Source: Fodinicurvata halophila
Lineage (GTDB): Bacteria > Pseudomonadota > Alphaproteobacteria > Kiloniellales > DSM-21159
Length of the DNA: 64,000 nucleotides
Assembly: GCF_042651425.1 (NCBI RefSeq)
Contig: NZ_JBHSCW010000003.1
Coordinates: forward strand, 62,001-126,000
Reading direction: 5' to 3'
The notes beneath the pieces are model-generated. The model was not told where the DNA came from, did not search any database, and saw only the letters and a program-made list of their open reading frames with translations. Positions 8,991 through 17,319 of this stretch are shown here, piece after piece (position 1 is the first letter of the stretch; every line of letters starts with the position of its first letter). A program made the position numbers and the translations under genes.

Positions 8991-9895
8991 GTTACAGGCA
9001 GTTGAACCGGGTGGTGCCCTGGATCGTCACACCGGGATTGCTGATCTTCCTCTGGTTTCGGGTGGACGGGGCCGAGGCCCTGGCACGGCTGGACAACCTT
9101 CACACGGGCTGGCTGGTGGCCGGCCTGTTCCTGGCTAGCCTGCAGGTGGTCCTCTCGGCCCTGCGTTGGCGCCTGACAGCGTGGCAGGTCGGGGCGCCCA
9201 TGGCGCGTGCCTGGTCGGTCCGCGAATACTATCTGGGGAGCTTCCTCAACCAGCTGCTGCCCGGCGGCGTTGCGGGAGACGTTTTCCGGGCCTGGCGGCA
9301 CAGGCGGAAGGATGAGCAGGGACAGGGAGACCTGAGGTTCTTTCCGGCCTTGCGAATTGTCATGATCGAGCGCGGCGCGGGGTATCTGATCCTGTTGCCC
9401 TTTGCTGCGACGGGAGCTTTCCTCTGGATACCGGCGCCGTGGAACCTGCTGTCCTGTGCCCTTCTTCTCGGGGCCTTGGCGGTGCTTGTGGTCGCACCCT
9501 TCTATGGCGAGCGCCTGCCGTTCCTTGGGGCGCTCAGGACCTTCCTTCTGGAACTGCGCAATGGCCTGCTTGCACCCTCCGTGGTGACAAGGCAGCTCCT
9601 ACTCTCGTTTCTGATCTTCACCATCTATGTGCTTGTTTTTGCCTGCAGTGCCCATGCGCTGCAGATCCCGATAGCGCCCCTGTTTCTCTTCACCGCCGTA
9701 CCGCTCCTGCTGCTTTCCATGGTCCTACCCTTCACGGTCGCCGGCTGGGGTGTGCGTGAAGCGGCTGCCGTCGGACTCTGGGGATTGAGCGGGTATGCAG
9801 TGGAGGACGGTCTGGCGATATCTGTTGGGTATGGCCTGCTGATCCTGCTGGGGGCACTGCCCGGAGCCTTTGTACTGATCTTCGATCGCAGGTAG
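8987..9895 (+). CDS. Lysylphosphatidylglycerol-synthase-type (AglD/MprF N-domain, UPF0104) membrane protein
   Basis: A 302-residue integral membrane protein with about eight segments, belonging to the UPF0104 family that includes the flippase half of MprF and AglD. Recognisable marks are LSALRWRLTAWQVG, GSFLNQLLPGGVAGDVFRAWR (an extracellular-loop signature of the family) and FTVAGWGVREAA near residue 245. The start is GTG 8987, overlapping the methyltransferase stop, which gives the normal N-terminal membrane entry. It probably moves or senses a lipid-linked or polar product across the inner membrane. It closes the plus-strand operon, seven bases from the convergent reductase gene. Confidence 0.88.
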   Translation: MSYRQLNRVVPWIVTPGLLIFLWFRVDGAEALARLDNLHTGWLVAGLFLASLQVVLSALRWRLTAWQVGAPMARAWSVREYYLGSFLNQLLPGGVAGDVFRAWRHRRKDEQGQGDLRFFPALRIVMIERGAGYLILLPFAATGAFLWIPAPWNLLSCALLLGALAVLVVAPFYGERLPFLGALRTFLLELRNGLLAPSVVTRQLLLSFLIFTIYVLVFACSAHALQIPIAPLFLFTAVPLLLLSMVLPFTVAGWGVREAAAVGLWGLSGYAVEDGLAISVGYGLLILLGALPGAFVLIFDRR

Positions 9896-9902
9896 GAAAC
9901 CG

Positions 9903-10601
9903 TCAGGGCCGAAGGTCCAGATCGAACAGTACATCCTGGCCCATGGAATACCAGCGAGCCGGAGGGCGCAGAGTGTCCTCCATACGTTCGCAGGCCGGCA
10001 GGTCGATGCCGCGTATGCCCTGTCCGATGATAACCGGGGCGACACAAATGTGCAGGCGATCCAGGCAGTTGGTCTGGAGGAAACGGGAGACAGTGATGCC
10101 GCCGCCTTCAACAAAGAGGCGTTGGAGGCCATGGGCGCGAAGCAGGTCCAGTACTTCCCTGGGACGAAACTGTTCGCTGGTCGCATCAGGCCTCAGAAAG
10201 ACGGTACGTGCGCAAGCTGTGGCGATCACATTCTCCTCGACTCCGCTAACCAGCAGCGTCTCTGCCTGTTCGTCGTTGAAGACCCCGTAGCGGGAGTGGA
10301 GCCGACCATGGGTGTCGAGGATGACGCGCAGGGGATTCCGGCCCTCCACGCGGCGCACAGTGAGCTGTGGGTTGTCGTGCCTTACGGTTCCGGCGCCGAT
10401 GATGACGGCATCGGCCAAGGCCCGCATGCGGTGCAGGTGGTCGAGATTCTCGTTGGAGGTGACGTAGCAGGAGGCACCGGTAGCGGTCGCGATTCTGCCA
10501 TCCAAGCTCTGTCCCAGATGGCCGGCAACCCAGTTCGTGGCCTGAAGAGGCCCATAGAGTTCGGCCAGCTCCGATGGTGTCGTGAAGGAACCGCTATTCA
10601 T
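9903..10601 (-). CDS. Stand-alone RibD C-terminal-type reductase
   Basis: A 232-residue protein of the RibD_C / dihydrofolate-reductase-like fold, which uses NADPH to reduce a ribosylamino-pyrimidine in riboflavin synthesis. Visible motifs are GQSLDGRIAT (about 30-39), DAVIIGAGTVRHDNPQLTVR, and the substrate-loop FVEGGGITVSRFLQ (about 167-180). The N-terminal deaminase domain of bifunctional RibD is absent. Such single-domain members act in riboflavin, methanopterin or other pterin-like pathways. Standing opposite a PTPS-like gene, it suggests a shared heterocycle pathway. Its start overlaps the stop of the FkbM gene (ATGA), so the two are coupled. Confidence 0.86.
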   Translation of the reverse strand: MNSGSFTTPSELAELYGPLQATNWVAGHLGQSLDGRIATATGASCYVTSNENLDHLHRMRALADAVIIGAGTVRHDNPQLTVRRVEGRNPLRVILDTHGRLHSRYGVFNDEQAETLLVSGVEENVIATACARTVFLRPDATSEQFRPREVLDLLRAHGLQRLFVEGGGITVSRFLQTNCLDRLHICVAPVIIGQGIRGIDLPACERMEDTLRPPARWYSMGQDVLFDLDLRP

Positions 10602-11389
10602 TCCTGCCTCTGCAGACGTTCCAGCAGTGTGTGCTCGCTTGCGAGAATGGCATAGATATCGCCGAAATCCTGATCTTCAGCGCCCGCCTCGAGCCATGCC
10701 ACCATCTCCTCTGCCGAAAGCCAGCAAGGGAAGTGGAACTTCATGCTTTCCCCGGGGGCGGCGTTGTAGAGATAGTCTCCCAATTCCTGCAGGCGCGCGA
10801 GGGCCTGCACCGCGGAAGAGGGGCTCTTGCCCAGGTATTCCACGGAAATCACGGGCAATGGCGTGGAGAGCCCAGCCAGGACGTCTGCTTCATGGCCCTC
10901 GACATCGATCTTGCAGTAGCGGGGGCGCCCGTGGTCTTCGATCAATCGGTCCAGCGTTGTCTGATCCACAGCGATGCGTTCCGTCCAGCGGATATTGCGA
11001 AAGCCGTCCGTCTGACGCGCAGAAGTCACGAAATCCTGCGACAGCGTGCTCGTGGTGGGGTTTGCGGGGCTGATCTTCAGTTCTGCTCGCCCGCACGCCG
11101 CACCCAGGGCCAGGGGCAAGACCGTGACCGCATCCTTTCGCGCTCGGAAGAACCAGCGCAGGAATCCGCTGAACAGGGGCTGGGGTTCGACGGCGATGAC
11201 CCGCGCGCCCAACTGCATCAGACTGCGTGTGCGGTTTCCGGCATGGGCTCCGATATCGAAACAGAGATCCCCCGACGCGACGAGATGGCGCAGAAGCGCC
11301 TTTTCCCGCCGCGCGCGTCCGGGGACCGCATGGTAGATCGCCAGCGAGCGCAGGAAGCCCGTGATGTGTGTTGGACGCAGGCGACTCAC
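10598..11389 (-). CDS. FkbM-family methyltransferase
   Basis: A 263-residue SAM methyltransferase of the FkbM family. Motif I is CFDIGAHAGNRT (about 43-54), then VIAVEPQP, and the family hallmark KIDVEGHEADVL near residue 165. FkbM proteins usually O-methylate sugars or polyketides. There is no signal peptide or membrane segment. It lies in a minus-strand set with the CDP-alcohol phosphotransferase, YceI and RibD-like genes. A sugar or headgroup O-methylation role is plausible but not shown. Confidence 0.88.
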   Translation of the reverse strand: MSRLRPTHITGFLRSLAIYHAVPGRARREKALLRHLVASGDLCFDIGAHAGNRTRSLMQLGARVIAVEPQPLFSGFLRWFFRARKDAVTVLPLALGAACGRAELKISPANPTTSTLSQDFVTSARQTDGFRNIRWTERIAVDQTTLDRLIEDHGRPRYCKIDVEGHEADVLAGLSTPLPVISVEYLGKSPSSAVQALARLQELGDYLYNAAPGESMKFHFPCWLSAEEMVAWLEAGAEDQDFGDIYAILASEHTLLERLQRQE

Positions 11390-11416
11390 GGGCGTGCCTG
11401 TCCTTGTTCCCTGGCC

Positions 11417-12013
11417 TTACTGCCGGATCGCCTCGATTTCGATCTCGATGTCGACCTCGTCTCCGACTGCTCCGCTCTCGACGCCGTACTCCATGCCGAA
11501 TTCACTGCGGTTGATGGTCGTGGTCGCAGAAGCGCCAGTGATATAGTTGTCTCCGAACGGTGAGGTTGCGCTCTTGTTCCAGGTCACATCCAGGGTCACT
11601 TCGCGCGTGGTGTCCAGGATCGTCAGGTCGCCGGTGATGGTGCCGGTCTTCTCTCCAGTCTGCTCTGATCCCGTCATGGCGAAGGTGATCTCGGGGTAGG
11701 TCTCCACATCCAGGAAGTCGGCGCTGCGCAGATGTTCATCGCGCTTCTCGTGATTGGTGTCCACGGACTCGGATTGTATCGTCACTTCCAAGTCCGAGAT
11801 GCTGGGGGCCTCTTCGTCAAAGACAAAGCTGCCGTCGACATCGTTGAAACGTCCGATGGTATGGCTGTATCCGGCATGTTCGACCTTGAAGAGCACGTAG
11901 GCATGTGCCGGGTCGAGTTGGTATTCCTCGGGGGCTGCCAGGCCAGGCAGGCTGAAACAGGCCGCGGCTGCAAAGGCAGCGGCCGGCAGAGTGATTTTAT
12001 TGAGTGCTTTCAT
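11417..12013 (-). CDS. YceI-family periplasmic lipocalin-like protein
   Basis: A 198-residue protein with a clear signal peptide (positive start, hydrophobic core, cut near GLA-APEEY at about 27). The YceI fold follows, with YQLDPAHAYVLFKVEHAG at its start, KVEH and GRFNDVDGSFVFDE, and an FGMEYGV strand near the end. Family members bind long isoprenoid or quinone-like lipids in an eight-stranded barrel. The start overlaps the stop of the CDP-alcohol phosphotransferase gene (ATGA). Coupling of a polyisoprenoid-binding carrier to a phospholipid-headgroup enzyme is suggestive of handling a lipid-linked product. Confidence 0.92.
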   Translation of the reverse strand: MKALNKITLPAAAFAAAACFSLPGLAAPEEYQLDPAHAYVLFKVEHAGYSHTIGRFNDVDGSFVFDEEAPSISDLEVTIQSESVDTNHEKRDEHLRSADFLDVETYPEITFAMTGSEQTGEKTGTITGDLTILDTTREVTLDVTWNKSATSPFGDNYITGASATTTINRSEFGMEYGVESGAVGDEVDIEIEIEAIRQ

Positions 12014-12777
12014 CGTGAGGTCCTTTCCTGTTCTGCGTTCCTGTAGAGCCAGACGACATCAATGGCAAAAGAGGCCGAAAGGCAGATCACGGCGATCGCC
12101 GCAATCACGAAACTGAATGGCGCTATTATGGTTGGTGCGAGGATGACGATAACACCTGTCGTGGAAGCCACGTAAAGGGTCTTGCGTCTGAAGCTGTCCG
12201 GCAGGTCGCCTTTCATCCAGGGCAGGAGGGCCTTCCCGGCCAGGAAGAGGTAGCGCAGGCCGCCGGCCAGCAGGATCCAGGGACCGGCCTTGCCCATCAG
12301 CAGGGCCGTAGCGCAAAGCACCAGGACAAGCAGGCTGTCCGTCTCCATATCGAAACGGGCTCCGAAGGCGGAAGCATAGCCGGTTCGGCGGGCGAGCCAG
12401 CCATCCACGCCGTCAAGCAGCAGAATGACCAGTGCAGCCCCCAGGGGAAGCCAGGCCAACTGCTGTGGAGCCGACTGGCCAACAAACCCTGCCAGCAGGC
12501 AGACTAGGACGGCCCTCAGCAGGGTTATCCCGTTGGCCGGGCCGAAATACCTGTGCGGGAGATGTGCTGTCAGGCCGACCCAGATGCCGCAGGCCATGCC
12601 GGCGTAAAGCAGCAGGGAGAGGACCAGCACTGCAGGAGAGGTCCCTGCACTGTGCTGAAGCAGCCCGTAGCCGGCCAAAAGGACGCCGATACCTCCCACA
12701 AGCCACGGAAGGCTATTGTGGCGTAGCTCCCTCAGGTCCTTGTCCTGACGCCAGACAGAATTGTCAAAGTGCGCCAT
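12010..12777 (-). CDS. CDP-alcohol phosphatidyltransferase
   Basis: A 255-residue integral membrane enzyme with the full CDP-alcohol phosphotransferase motif: DGWLAR, eight residues, then GARFDMETD (about 122-145), giving DG-x2-AR-x8-G-x3-D-x3-D. About six membrane segments are seen. Enzymes of this class join a CDP-activated lipid or CDP-polyol to an alcohol acceptor (PgsA, PssA, DIPP synthase). Substrate class cannot be assigned from the motif. ATG 12777 (MAHFDNSVW) is preferred to an upstream ATG at 12810. It is the first gene of the four-gene minus-strand unit facing the PTPS/GT cluster. Confidence 0.87.
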   Translation of the reverse strand: MAHFDNSVWRQDKDLRELRHNSLPWLVGGIGVLLAGYGLLQHSAGTSPAVLVLSLLLYAGMACGIWVGLTAHLPHRYFGPANGITLLRAVLVCLLAGFVGQSAPQQLAWLPLGAALVILLLDGVDGWLARRTGYASAFGARFDMETDSLLVLVLCATALLMGKAGPWILLAGGLRYLFLAGKALLPWMKGDLPDSFRRKTLYVASTTGVIVILAPTIIAPFSFVIAAIAVICLSASFAIDVVWLYRNAEQERTSR

Positions 12778-12870
12778 GTGAAGCCTGTTCCTCCATGGGT
12801 GTGATCCCACCGAGCCAGAAAGCCCAGTTCCTATTAAATGGACCGGACGGCCCGGCTGTCGAGGGGGAGG

Positions 12871-14910
12871 TCATGCAACCTGCTTGAGTTGCCTGGCGGT
12901 GAAGCCCTCCAGACGAGACTGTATTGCCACGATCTCTTCGAGGAGTTCCGTGTCGGAGAGCAGGGCGATTTCCTCCTTGTCGCTCAACAGGATGCCCTTG
13001 CGGTGTTTTTCCAGAGCTTGTTCCAGGAATTCCCTCTGCGGTGCCTCCCATGTGGTCGCGTTCAGTATGGCAAGATGAAGGAAGAACAGCTTCTGATCGT
13101 TTGCCAATGCCTGGAGCGCGCTATTGGGTGGAGAGACAAGGGGGTGCGCCGCCAGTTCCCGAGCCCTGAGGATGACGGGTTCCGGCTGGCTTTCCGCGGG
13201 AGACAGGAAAAGCCCAAGACGCCACGCCACCTGGCCAAGAGCCGGTCGGGAGGTTGCCCAGGCCAGGAAGGGAGACAGTAGCAGGCCGCCCACGATGGGG
13301 GAGAACCAGTAGGCAAGATACTGGGGCAGGACGACCAGCGCCGAACTTGCCAGAAGTCCGCAGAGCAGTTGCAGACGATGAGCCGTGACGGCTTCGCCAA
13401 GGCGCAGGCCAAGGCTTTCATTGCGTTGCTGAGGGGTCCAGCCACTGTCCCGGCCCAGCAGGATTTCCAGAACGAAACGACTGTGAAAGATCATCATGGC
13501 CGGCGCCAGCAGGGCCGAGAAAAGCATTTCCAGAAGCAGGCTGATGGCGCCCTTCAGTCGCCCGCCGTAGAGCGCTGCAGAATGGCCGGAAGCAATCGCA
13601 CACACCAGGCCAAGCAGGCGCGGGGTGAACAGCATGATCATTATTGCGCCAAGCAGTACTCCCGCAACCTCGCCGGGCGCTGCCTGAAGGCCAGCAAATT
13701 CGAGAGCCTGCGTGGCACCGAGATTCTCCCGCATGCCCAGAGCGAGTCCCAGGATCAGGAAGCCGAGCCAGAGGGGTGAGGCCAAATACGAAAAGATCCC
13801 CTGCAGCAGATGCATACGACTGACCCAATGCAGGCCTCTTGCTGGCAGAACTTTCAGGTGCTGCAGGTTTCCCTGGCACCAGCGGCGATCACGCAGCGCA
13901 TGGTCTACGATGGAGGGTGGCGGCTCCTCGTAGCTTCCCCCCAGATCGGGCAGCATCCAGACCTGCCATCCGGCCCGCCGGAGCAGGGCGGCTTCGACGA
14001 AATCATGACTCATGACCGTACCGCCGAAGGGTTTTCGCCCATCCAGTTCGGGCAGTCCGCAGCTTTCCATGAAGGCCCGGACCCTGATAATGGCGTTGTG
14101 GCCCCAGAAATTCCCCTCGCTGCGACCGAAGACCGCCAGGCCGTGGGCCAGTATGGGGGTGGCGATGGCACTGGAGAACTGCTGGATGCGTGCGAAGAGG
14201 CTTTGCCGGTTGATCAGGATGGGAGGGACCTGCATCAGGCCGGCCCGTGGATTTGCATCCATTCGGCGCACCATCTGCAGCAGGGTGGCGGGGGACATCA
14301 GGCTGTCGGCATCCAGCACCACCATGTAATCGTAGTGCGCCCCCCAGCGCCGGCAGAAATCCTCTATGTTGCCGGCCTTGCGGCCCCGGTTGGAAAGGCG
14401 CTTGCGATAATGGATGCGCCCGCCACCTTTGAGCAGTCGTCGTGCCATGTACCAGGCAGCCTCCTCGGCAACCCAGATGCGCGGCTCCGTCGTGTCGCTG
14501 AGCACGTAGAAGTCGAACTGACGACCCTGCGGGCTGGCGGCCAGTCCCTCGTACATGGCGGCAAGATTGGCGAAGACGGGATTGGGGTCCTCGTTGTAGA
14601 CGGGAATCAGGATGGCAGTGCGGCTGGTGAGTGGATGGGAGCTGTCCGCCGGCCGAAGGCCGCGGGTGCCGCGCCCCAGCATCAGGGCAGCAACACCGCC
14701 CAGTCCGATCCAGAAGGAAAAGGCGACCCAGAACAGCAGCAGTGCAAAGAGAGCCAGAACCAGGCCATCTGTCAGTTGAACACCGTCAGCTCGAAGCAAC
14801 TTCAGAAAAATCCAGGCGCCCAACGCTGTCGTGACCGTGCTTGCGAAAAAGATCAGTTCGCGACCGCTCGGTAAGAACCTGACTTGTTGGGAGGGAATGT
14901 CCTGTAGCAT
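12871..14910 (-). CDS. opgH: Osmoregulated periplasmic glucan glucosyltransferase OpgH (MdoH)
   Basis: A 679-residue family-2 processive glucosyltransferase of the inner membrane that polymerises and exports the glucan backbone. Two N-terminal membrane segments are followed by the GT-A domain: IPVYNEDP (about 97-104), VLDADSLMS (first Asp box, about 197-205) and the Q/RxxRW-type motif RDRRWCQGN (near 340). At least four C-terminal membrane segments and a cytoplasmic tail follow. E. coli OpgH has a longer N-terminal extension; this shorter form is common in alphaproteobacteria. The partner opgG is not in the window. Glucans of this type accumulate in the periplasm at low osmolarity. Confidence 0.93.
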   Translation of the reverse strand: MLQDIPSQQVRFLPSGRELIFFASTVTTALGAWIFLKLLRADGVQLTDGLVLALFALLLFWVAFSFWIGLGGVAALMLGRGTRGLRPADSSHPLTSRTAILIPVYNEDPNPVFANLAAMYEGLAASPQGRQFDFYVLSDTTEPRIWVAEEAAWYMARRLLKGGGRIHYRKRLSNRGRKAGNIEDFCRRWGAHYDYMVVLDADSLMSPATLLQMVRRMDANPRAGLMQVPPILINRQSLFARIQQFSSAIATPILAHGLAVFGRSEGNFWGHNAIIRVRAFMESCGLPELDGRKPFGGTVMSHDFVEAALLRRAGWQVWMLPDLGGSYEEPPPSIVDHALRDRRWCQGNLQHLKVLPARGLHWVSRMHLLQGIFSYLASPLWLGFLILGLALGMRENLGATQALEFAGLQAAPGEVAGVLLGAIMIMLFTPRLLGLVCAIASGHSAALYGGRLKGAISLLLEMLFSALLAPAMMIFHSRFVLEILLGRDSGWTPQQRNESLGLRLGEAVTAHRLQLLCGLLASSALVVLPQYLAYWFSPIVGGLLLSPFLAWATSRPALGQVAWRLGLFLSPAESQPEPVILRARELAAHPLVSPPNSALQALANDQKLFFLHLAILNATTWEAPQREFLEQALEKHRKGILLSDKEEIALLSDTELLEEIVAIQSRLEGFTARQLKQVA

Positions 14911-14932
14911 TTCCCGAGGAACCTCTCAGTCC

Positions 14933-15379
14933 TCAGCTGCGGGCCGGAGCAGGTTTGCGCCCGAGGGAGGGGATGCGCGCCCAGTCCGCTGTCGACACCG
15001 GTTCAAGGGACTGGACGGGCATGGTGCCTTCAACCGGAGCAGGCACAGCCAGCGGCAGGGAAAGGCGTAACTCATCCACAAGAGCCCGGGACGGGCGTTG
15101 GCGGCGCGACAGGAAGCTGGCCGGGTCCTTCTCCGCGATCGCGCTGAGAACAATGGCCGCCTCGGCGAGGGCAAATCCTTCCTCGCCTTGAGGCAGGTGC
15201 AGGTAACAGGTCTGTTCCATCCAGCGGGCCACGCCGGCACGCACGTCGGTAAGGTTAGTGAATTCGCGGCCCCAGTTCCGGGTCAGCCGTTCCAGGCGCA
15301 CAGGCTCGCGCAGGCCAAGTGTACGTAGATAGCCGCGCAGCCGACTGGCAGAGAGATCAGCGGAAAACGTACTGTTCAT
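14933..15379 (-). CDS. Small hypothetical protein upstream of opgH
   Basis: A 148-residue soluble protein, not recognised. It has a helical first two thirds (SASRLRGYLRTLGL, RAGVARWMEQTCYLHL, ALAEAAIVLSAIAEKD) and a Pro/Ala-rich C-terminal third ending KPAPARS. No signal peptide, membrane segment or catalytic motif is seen. It lies 22 bases before opgH in the same direction and is probably cotranscribed, so it may be an accessory or regulatory factor for glucan synthesis; that is inference only. Confidence 0.6.
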   Translation of the reverse strand: MNSTFSADLSASRLRGYLRTLGLREPVRLERLTRNWGREFTNLTDVRAGVARWMEQTCYLHLPQGEEGFALAEAAIVLSAIAEKDPASFLSRRQRPSRALVDELRLSLPLAVPAPVEGTMPVQSLEPVSTADWARIPSLGRKPAPARS

Positions 15380-15578
15380 TTTAAGTTCGTCTCGAACGTG
15401 AGGTCTTCAGTCGAATGACTGGCCTGCAACTGTACAGGCATGTGAACACGTGTTGCTCACGGAGTCATAGCTAATACGTCTGCCTGCACTTTCCAGATCT
15501 GTGCTGCGCTGCAGAAAGGGCAAATTTTAGGCACGAGTGGCGCAGAAGAAGTACCTTCAATGTCACATTATTCAGGAT

Positions 15579-16538
15579 TCAGGCTTCACGCGGTGCCGCG
15601 GCACGCTGAAGACGATCATTGATCGCCTGACCCAGGCCGTCCAGGGGAATGGGGGCCACGGCAATGCCGGATATGCCGGGCTTGTCGAGTTCCCGAAGCG
15701 CCGCGAAGAGATTCGCCGCGGCCTCCTTGAGATCGCCAGAAGGGCTGAGATTGAAGCTGCCTTCGGGCACCTGCCGGGTCTGTTCGCCGAATCCCAGATA
15801 GGCCTCCCCGGGCTTTGGAGCGAGGGCGTCCAGGCGGATGCGGGCGTCCGGTGCGTAGTGGCTCTTCAGCATGCCGGGAGAGGCGAGGGGATCCTCCTTC
15901 GCAGGCAGATCCAGTGGGGTTCCCAGCACGCTTTCGAGCTCTTCGCGTGCGAGGCCCCCGGGTCTGAGCAGAACAGGGCGATCTCCCGTGAGGGAAACCA
16001 CCGTGGATTCCACGCCCACAGGGCAGGAACCATCATCCAGCACGGCTTCGATCCGTCCGGAAAGCTCGTTCATCACGTGCTCGGCGCGGGTCGGGCTGAT
16101 TCGTCCGGCCCGATTGGCACTGGGAGCCGCTACCGGAGAGCCGGTCAGACGCAGCAGTTGGCGCGCTGTTTCGGGGGCCGGAACACGTACGGCCAGGCTG
16201 TCCAGTCCGGCCGAACAGAGCAGGGACACGCCGGACGTTTCGCGTTTCGGAAGGACCAGGGTCAGCGGGCCAGGCCAAAACCGTTCTGCCAGGCTGCGCG
16301 CCGTTGTGGAGAACCAGACCTCTTCCTCTGCCGCTTCCGTGTCAGGGAGGTGAACGATGAGAGGGTTGAACCGCGGACGTCCCTTGGCCTCGAAAATACC
16401 CGCCACAGCCCGGTCGTCGCGTGCGTTTCCACCCAGACCGTAGACTGTCTCGGTGGCAAAGGAAACGAGGCTACCCTGGCGCAACAGACGGGCAGCTTCC
16501 TCGATATCCGCAGTTGAGTTGGAAAGGAGAACAGTCAT
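15579..16538 (-). CDS. tsaC: L-threonylcarbamoyladenylate synthase (TsaC/Sua5)
   Basis: Makes threonylcarbamoyl-AMP from threonine, bicarbonate and ATP for the t6A modification of ANN-reading tRNAs. The 319-residue protein is the long Sua5 form: the YrdC domain covers residues 1-200 (FATETVYGLGGNA, FEAKGRPRFNPLIVHL, PSANRAGRISPT), and a C-terminal Sua5 domain follows a linker containing LASPGMLKSHYAPD. It converges on nothing close and is followed by a 199-base gap before the small gene upstream of opgH. The divergent ParA gene starts 125 bases away. Confidence 0.95.
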   Translation of the reverse strand: MTVLLSNSTADIEEAARLLRQGSLVSFATETVYGLGGNARDDRAVAGIFEAKGRPRFNPLIVHLPDTEAAEEEVWFSTTARSLAERFWPGPLTLVLPKRETSGVSLLCSAGLDSLAVRVPAPETARQLLRLTGSPVAAPSANRAGRISPTRAEHVMNELSGRIEAVLDDGSCPVGVESTVVSLTGDRPVLLRPGGLAREELESVLGTPLDLPAKEDPLASPGMLKSHYAPDARIRLDALAPKPGEAYLGFGEQTRQVPEGSFNLSPSGDLKEAAANLFAALRELDKPGISGIAVAPIPLDGLGQAINDRLQRAAAPREA

Positions 16539-16663
16539 GGCTCTGCTAGCAGAAGGAGGTTGGCAGGATTGACAGAGCCGCCCGCCGCGTCAACGCCTTA
16601 TCCTCTTCCGCCGTGCCTTCGCATGTGCAACAATTCCCTCCTGACAAGGGGATAGGCCTGCAA

Positions 16664-17314
16664 ATGACCGCCAGTATCATAACGATCGCGCAACAGAAGG
16701 GCGGGGCCGGCAAGACGACACTTGCCGCGCATCTCGCCGTTGCTCTCACGGCCGGAAAGCGAAGGGTGGCGGTGGTCGATATCGACCCCCAGCAATCGCT
16801 CAGCTTCTGGTACAAACAGCGCCAGGAACGGCTGGGGGATGCCGGGGCCGGACTCCTGGTGAACCAGATCAATGGCTGGCGACTGCGCAACGAGGTCGAG
16901 AAGCTGGCCAAGGACCACGATGTCGTCCTGATCGACAGTCCACCCCATGCGGAGACCGAAGCTCGCATCGCCGTTCGAGCCGCTGATCTTGTGGTGGTGC
17001 CGGTCCAGCCGTCTCCCATGGATATCTGGGCCACACGGCCGACCCTCGAGTTGGCTCAGGCGGAAAAGGCCGCCACGCTGGTCGTCCTGAACCGGGTTCC
17101 ACCGCGCGCGCGCCTGACCGAGGAGATGATGTCGGCCCTGAAGGAGCTCGGTGCGGAGGTGGCCAAGAGCCGTATCGGAAATCGGGTCGTCTTTGCCTCG
17201 GCTCTCGTCGAGGGGCGTGCCGTGGGAGAGGTCCAGCCCAAGGGCAAGGCGGCTCAGGAAATGGCCGCGCTGAGCCGAGAAATCCTGCGTCGCGCGCGCA
17301 AGGCTGAGAAGTAG
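16664..17314 (+). CDS. Orphan ParA/MinD-family ATPase
   Basis: A 216-residue deviant Walker-A ATPase: QKGGAGKTTLAAH at about 11-23, VDIDPQQSLSFW (Walker A'), and LIDSPPHAETEA (Walker B, about 88-99). Such stand-alone ParA-like proteins position chromosomes, chemosensory arrays or other cargo on the nucleoid. No ParB or parS is visible beside it, so its cargo is unknown. ATG 16664 is chosen since the first beta strand (ASIITIAQQ) follows directly; longer readings add a non-homologous stretch. It ends five bases before the convergent ThiE-like gene. Confidence 0.9.
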   Translation: MTASIITIAQQKGGAGKTTLAAHLAVALTAGKRRVAVVDIDPQQSLSFWYKQRQERLGDAGAGLLVNQINGWRLRNEVEKLAKDHDVVLIDSPPHAETEARIAVRAADLVVVPVQPSPMDIWATRPTLELAQAEKAATLVVLNRVPPRARLTEEMMSALKELGAEVAKSRIGNRVVFASALVEGRAVGEVQPKGKAAQEMAALSREILRRARKAEK

Positions 17315-17319
17315 GTGCC

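Noticed and set aside
15537..16517. Long plus-strand frame opposite tsaC
   Set aside because: It is the shadow of the strongly conserved minus-strand tsaC and has no family resemblance.
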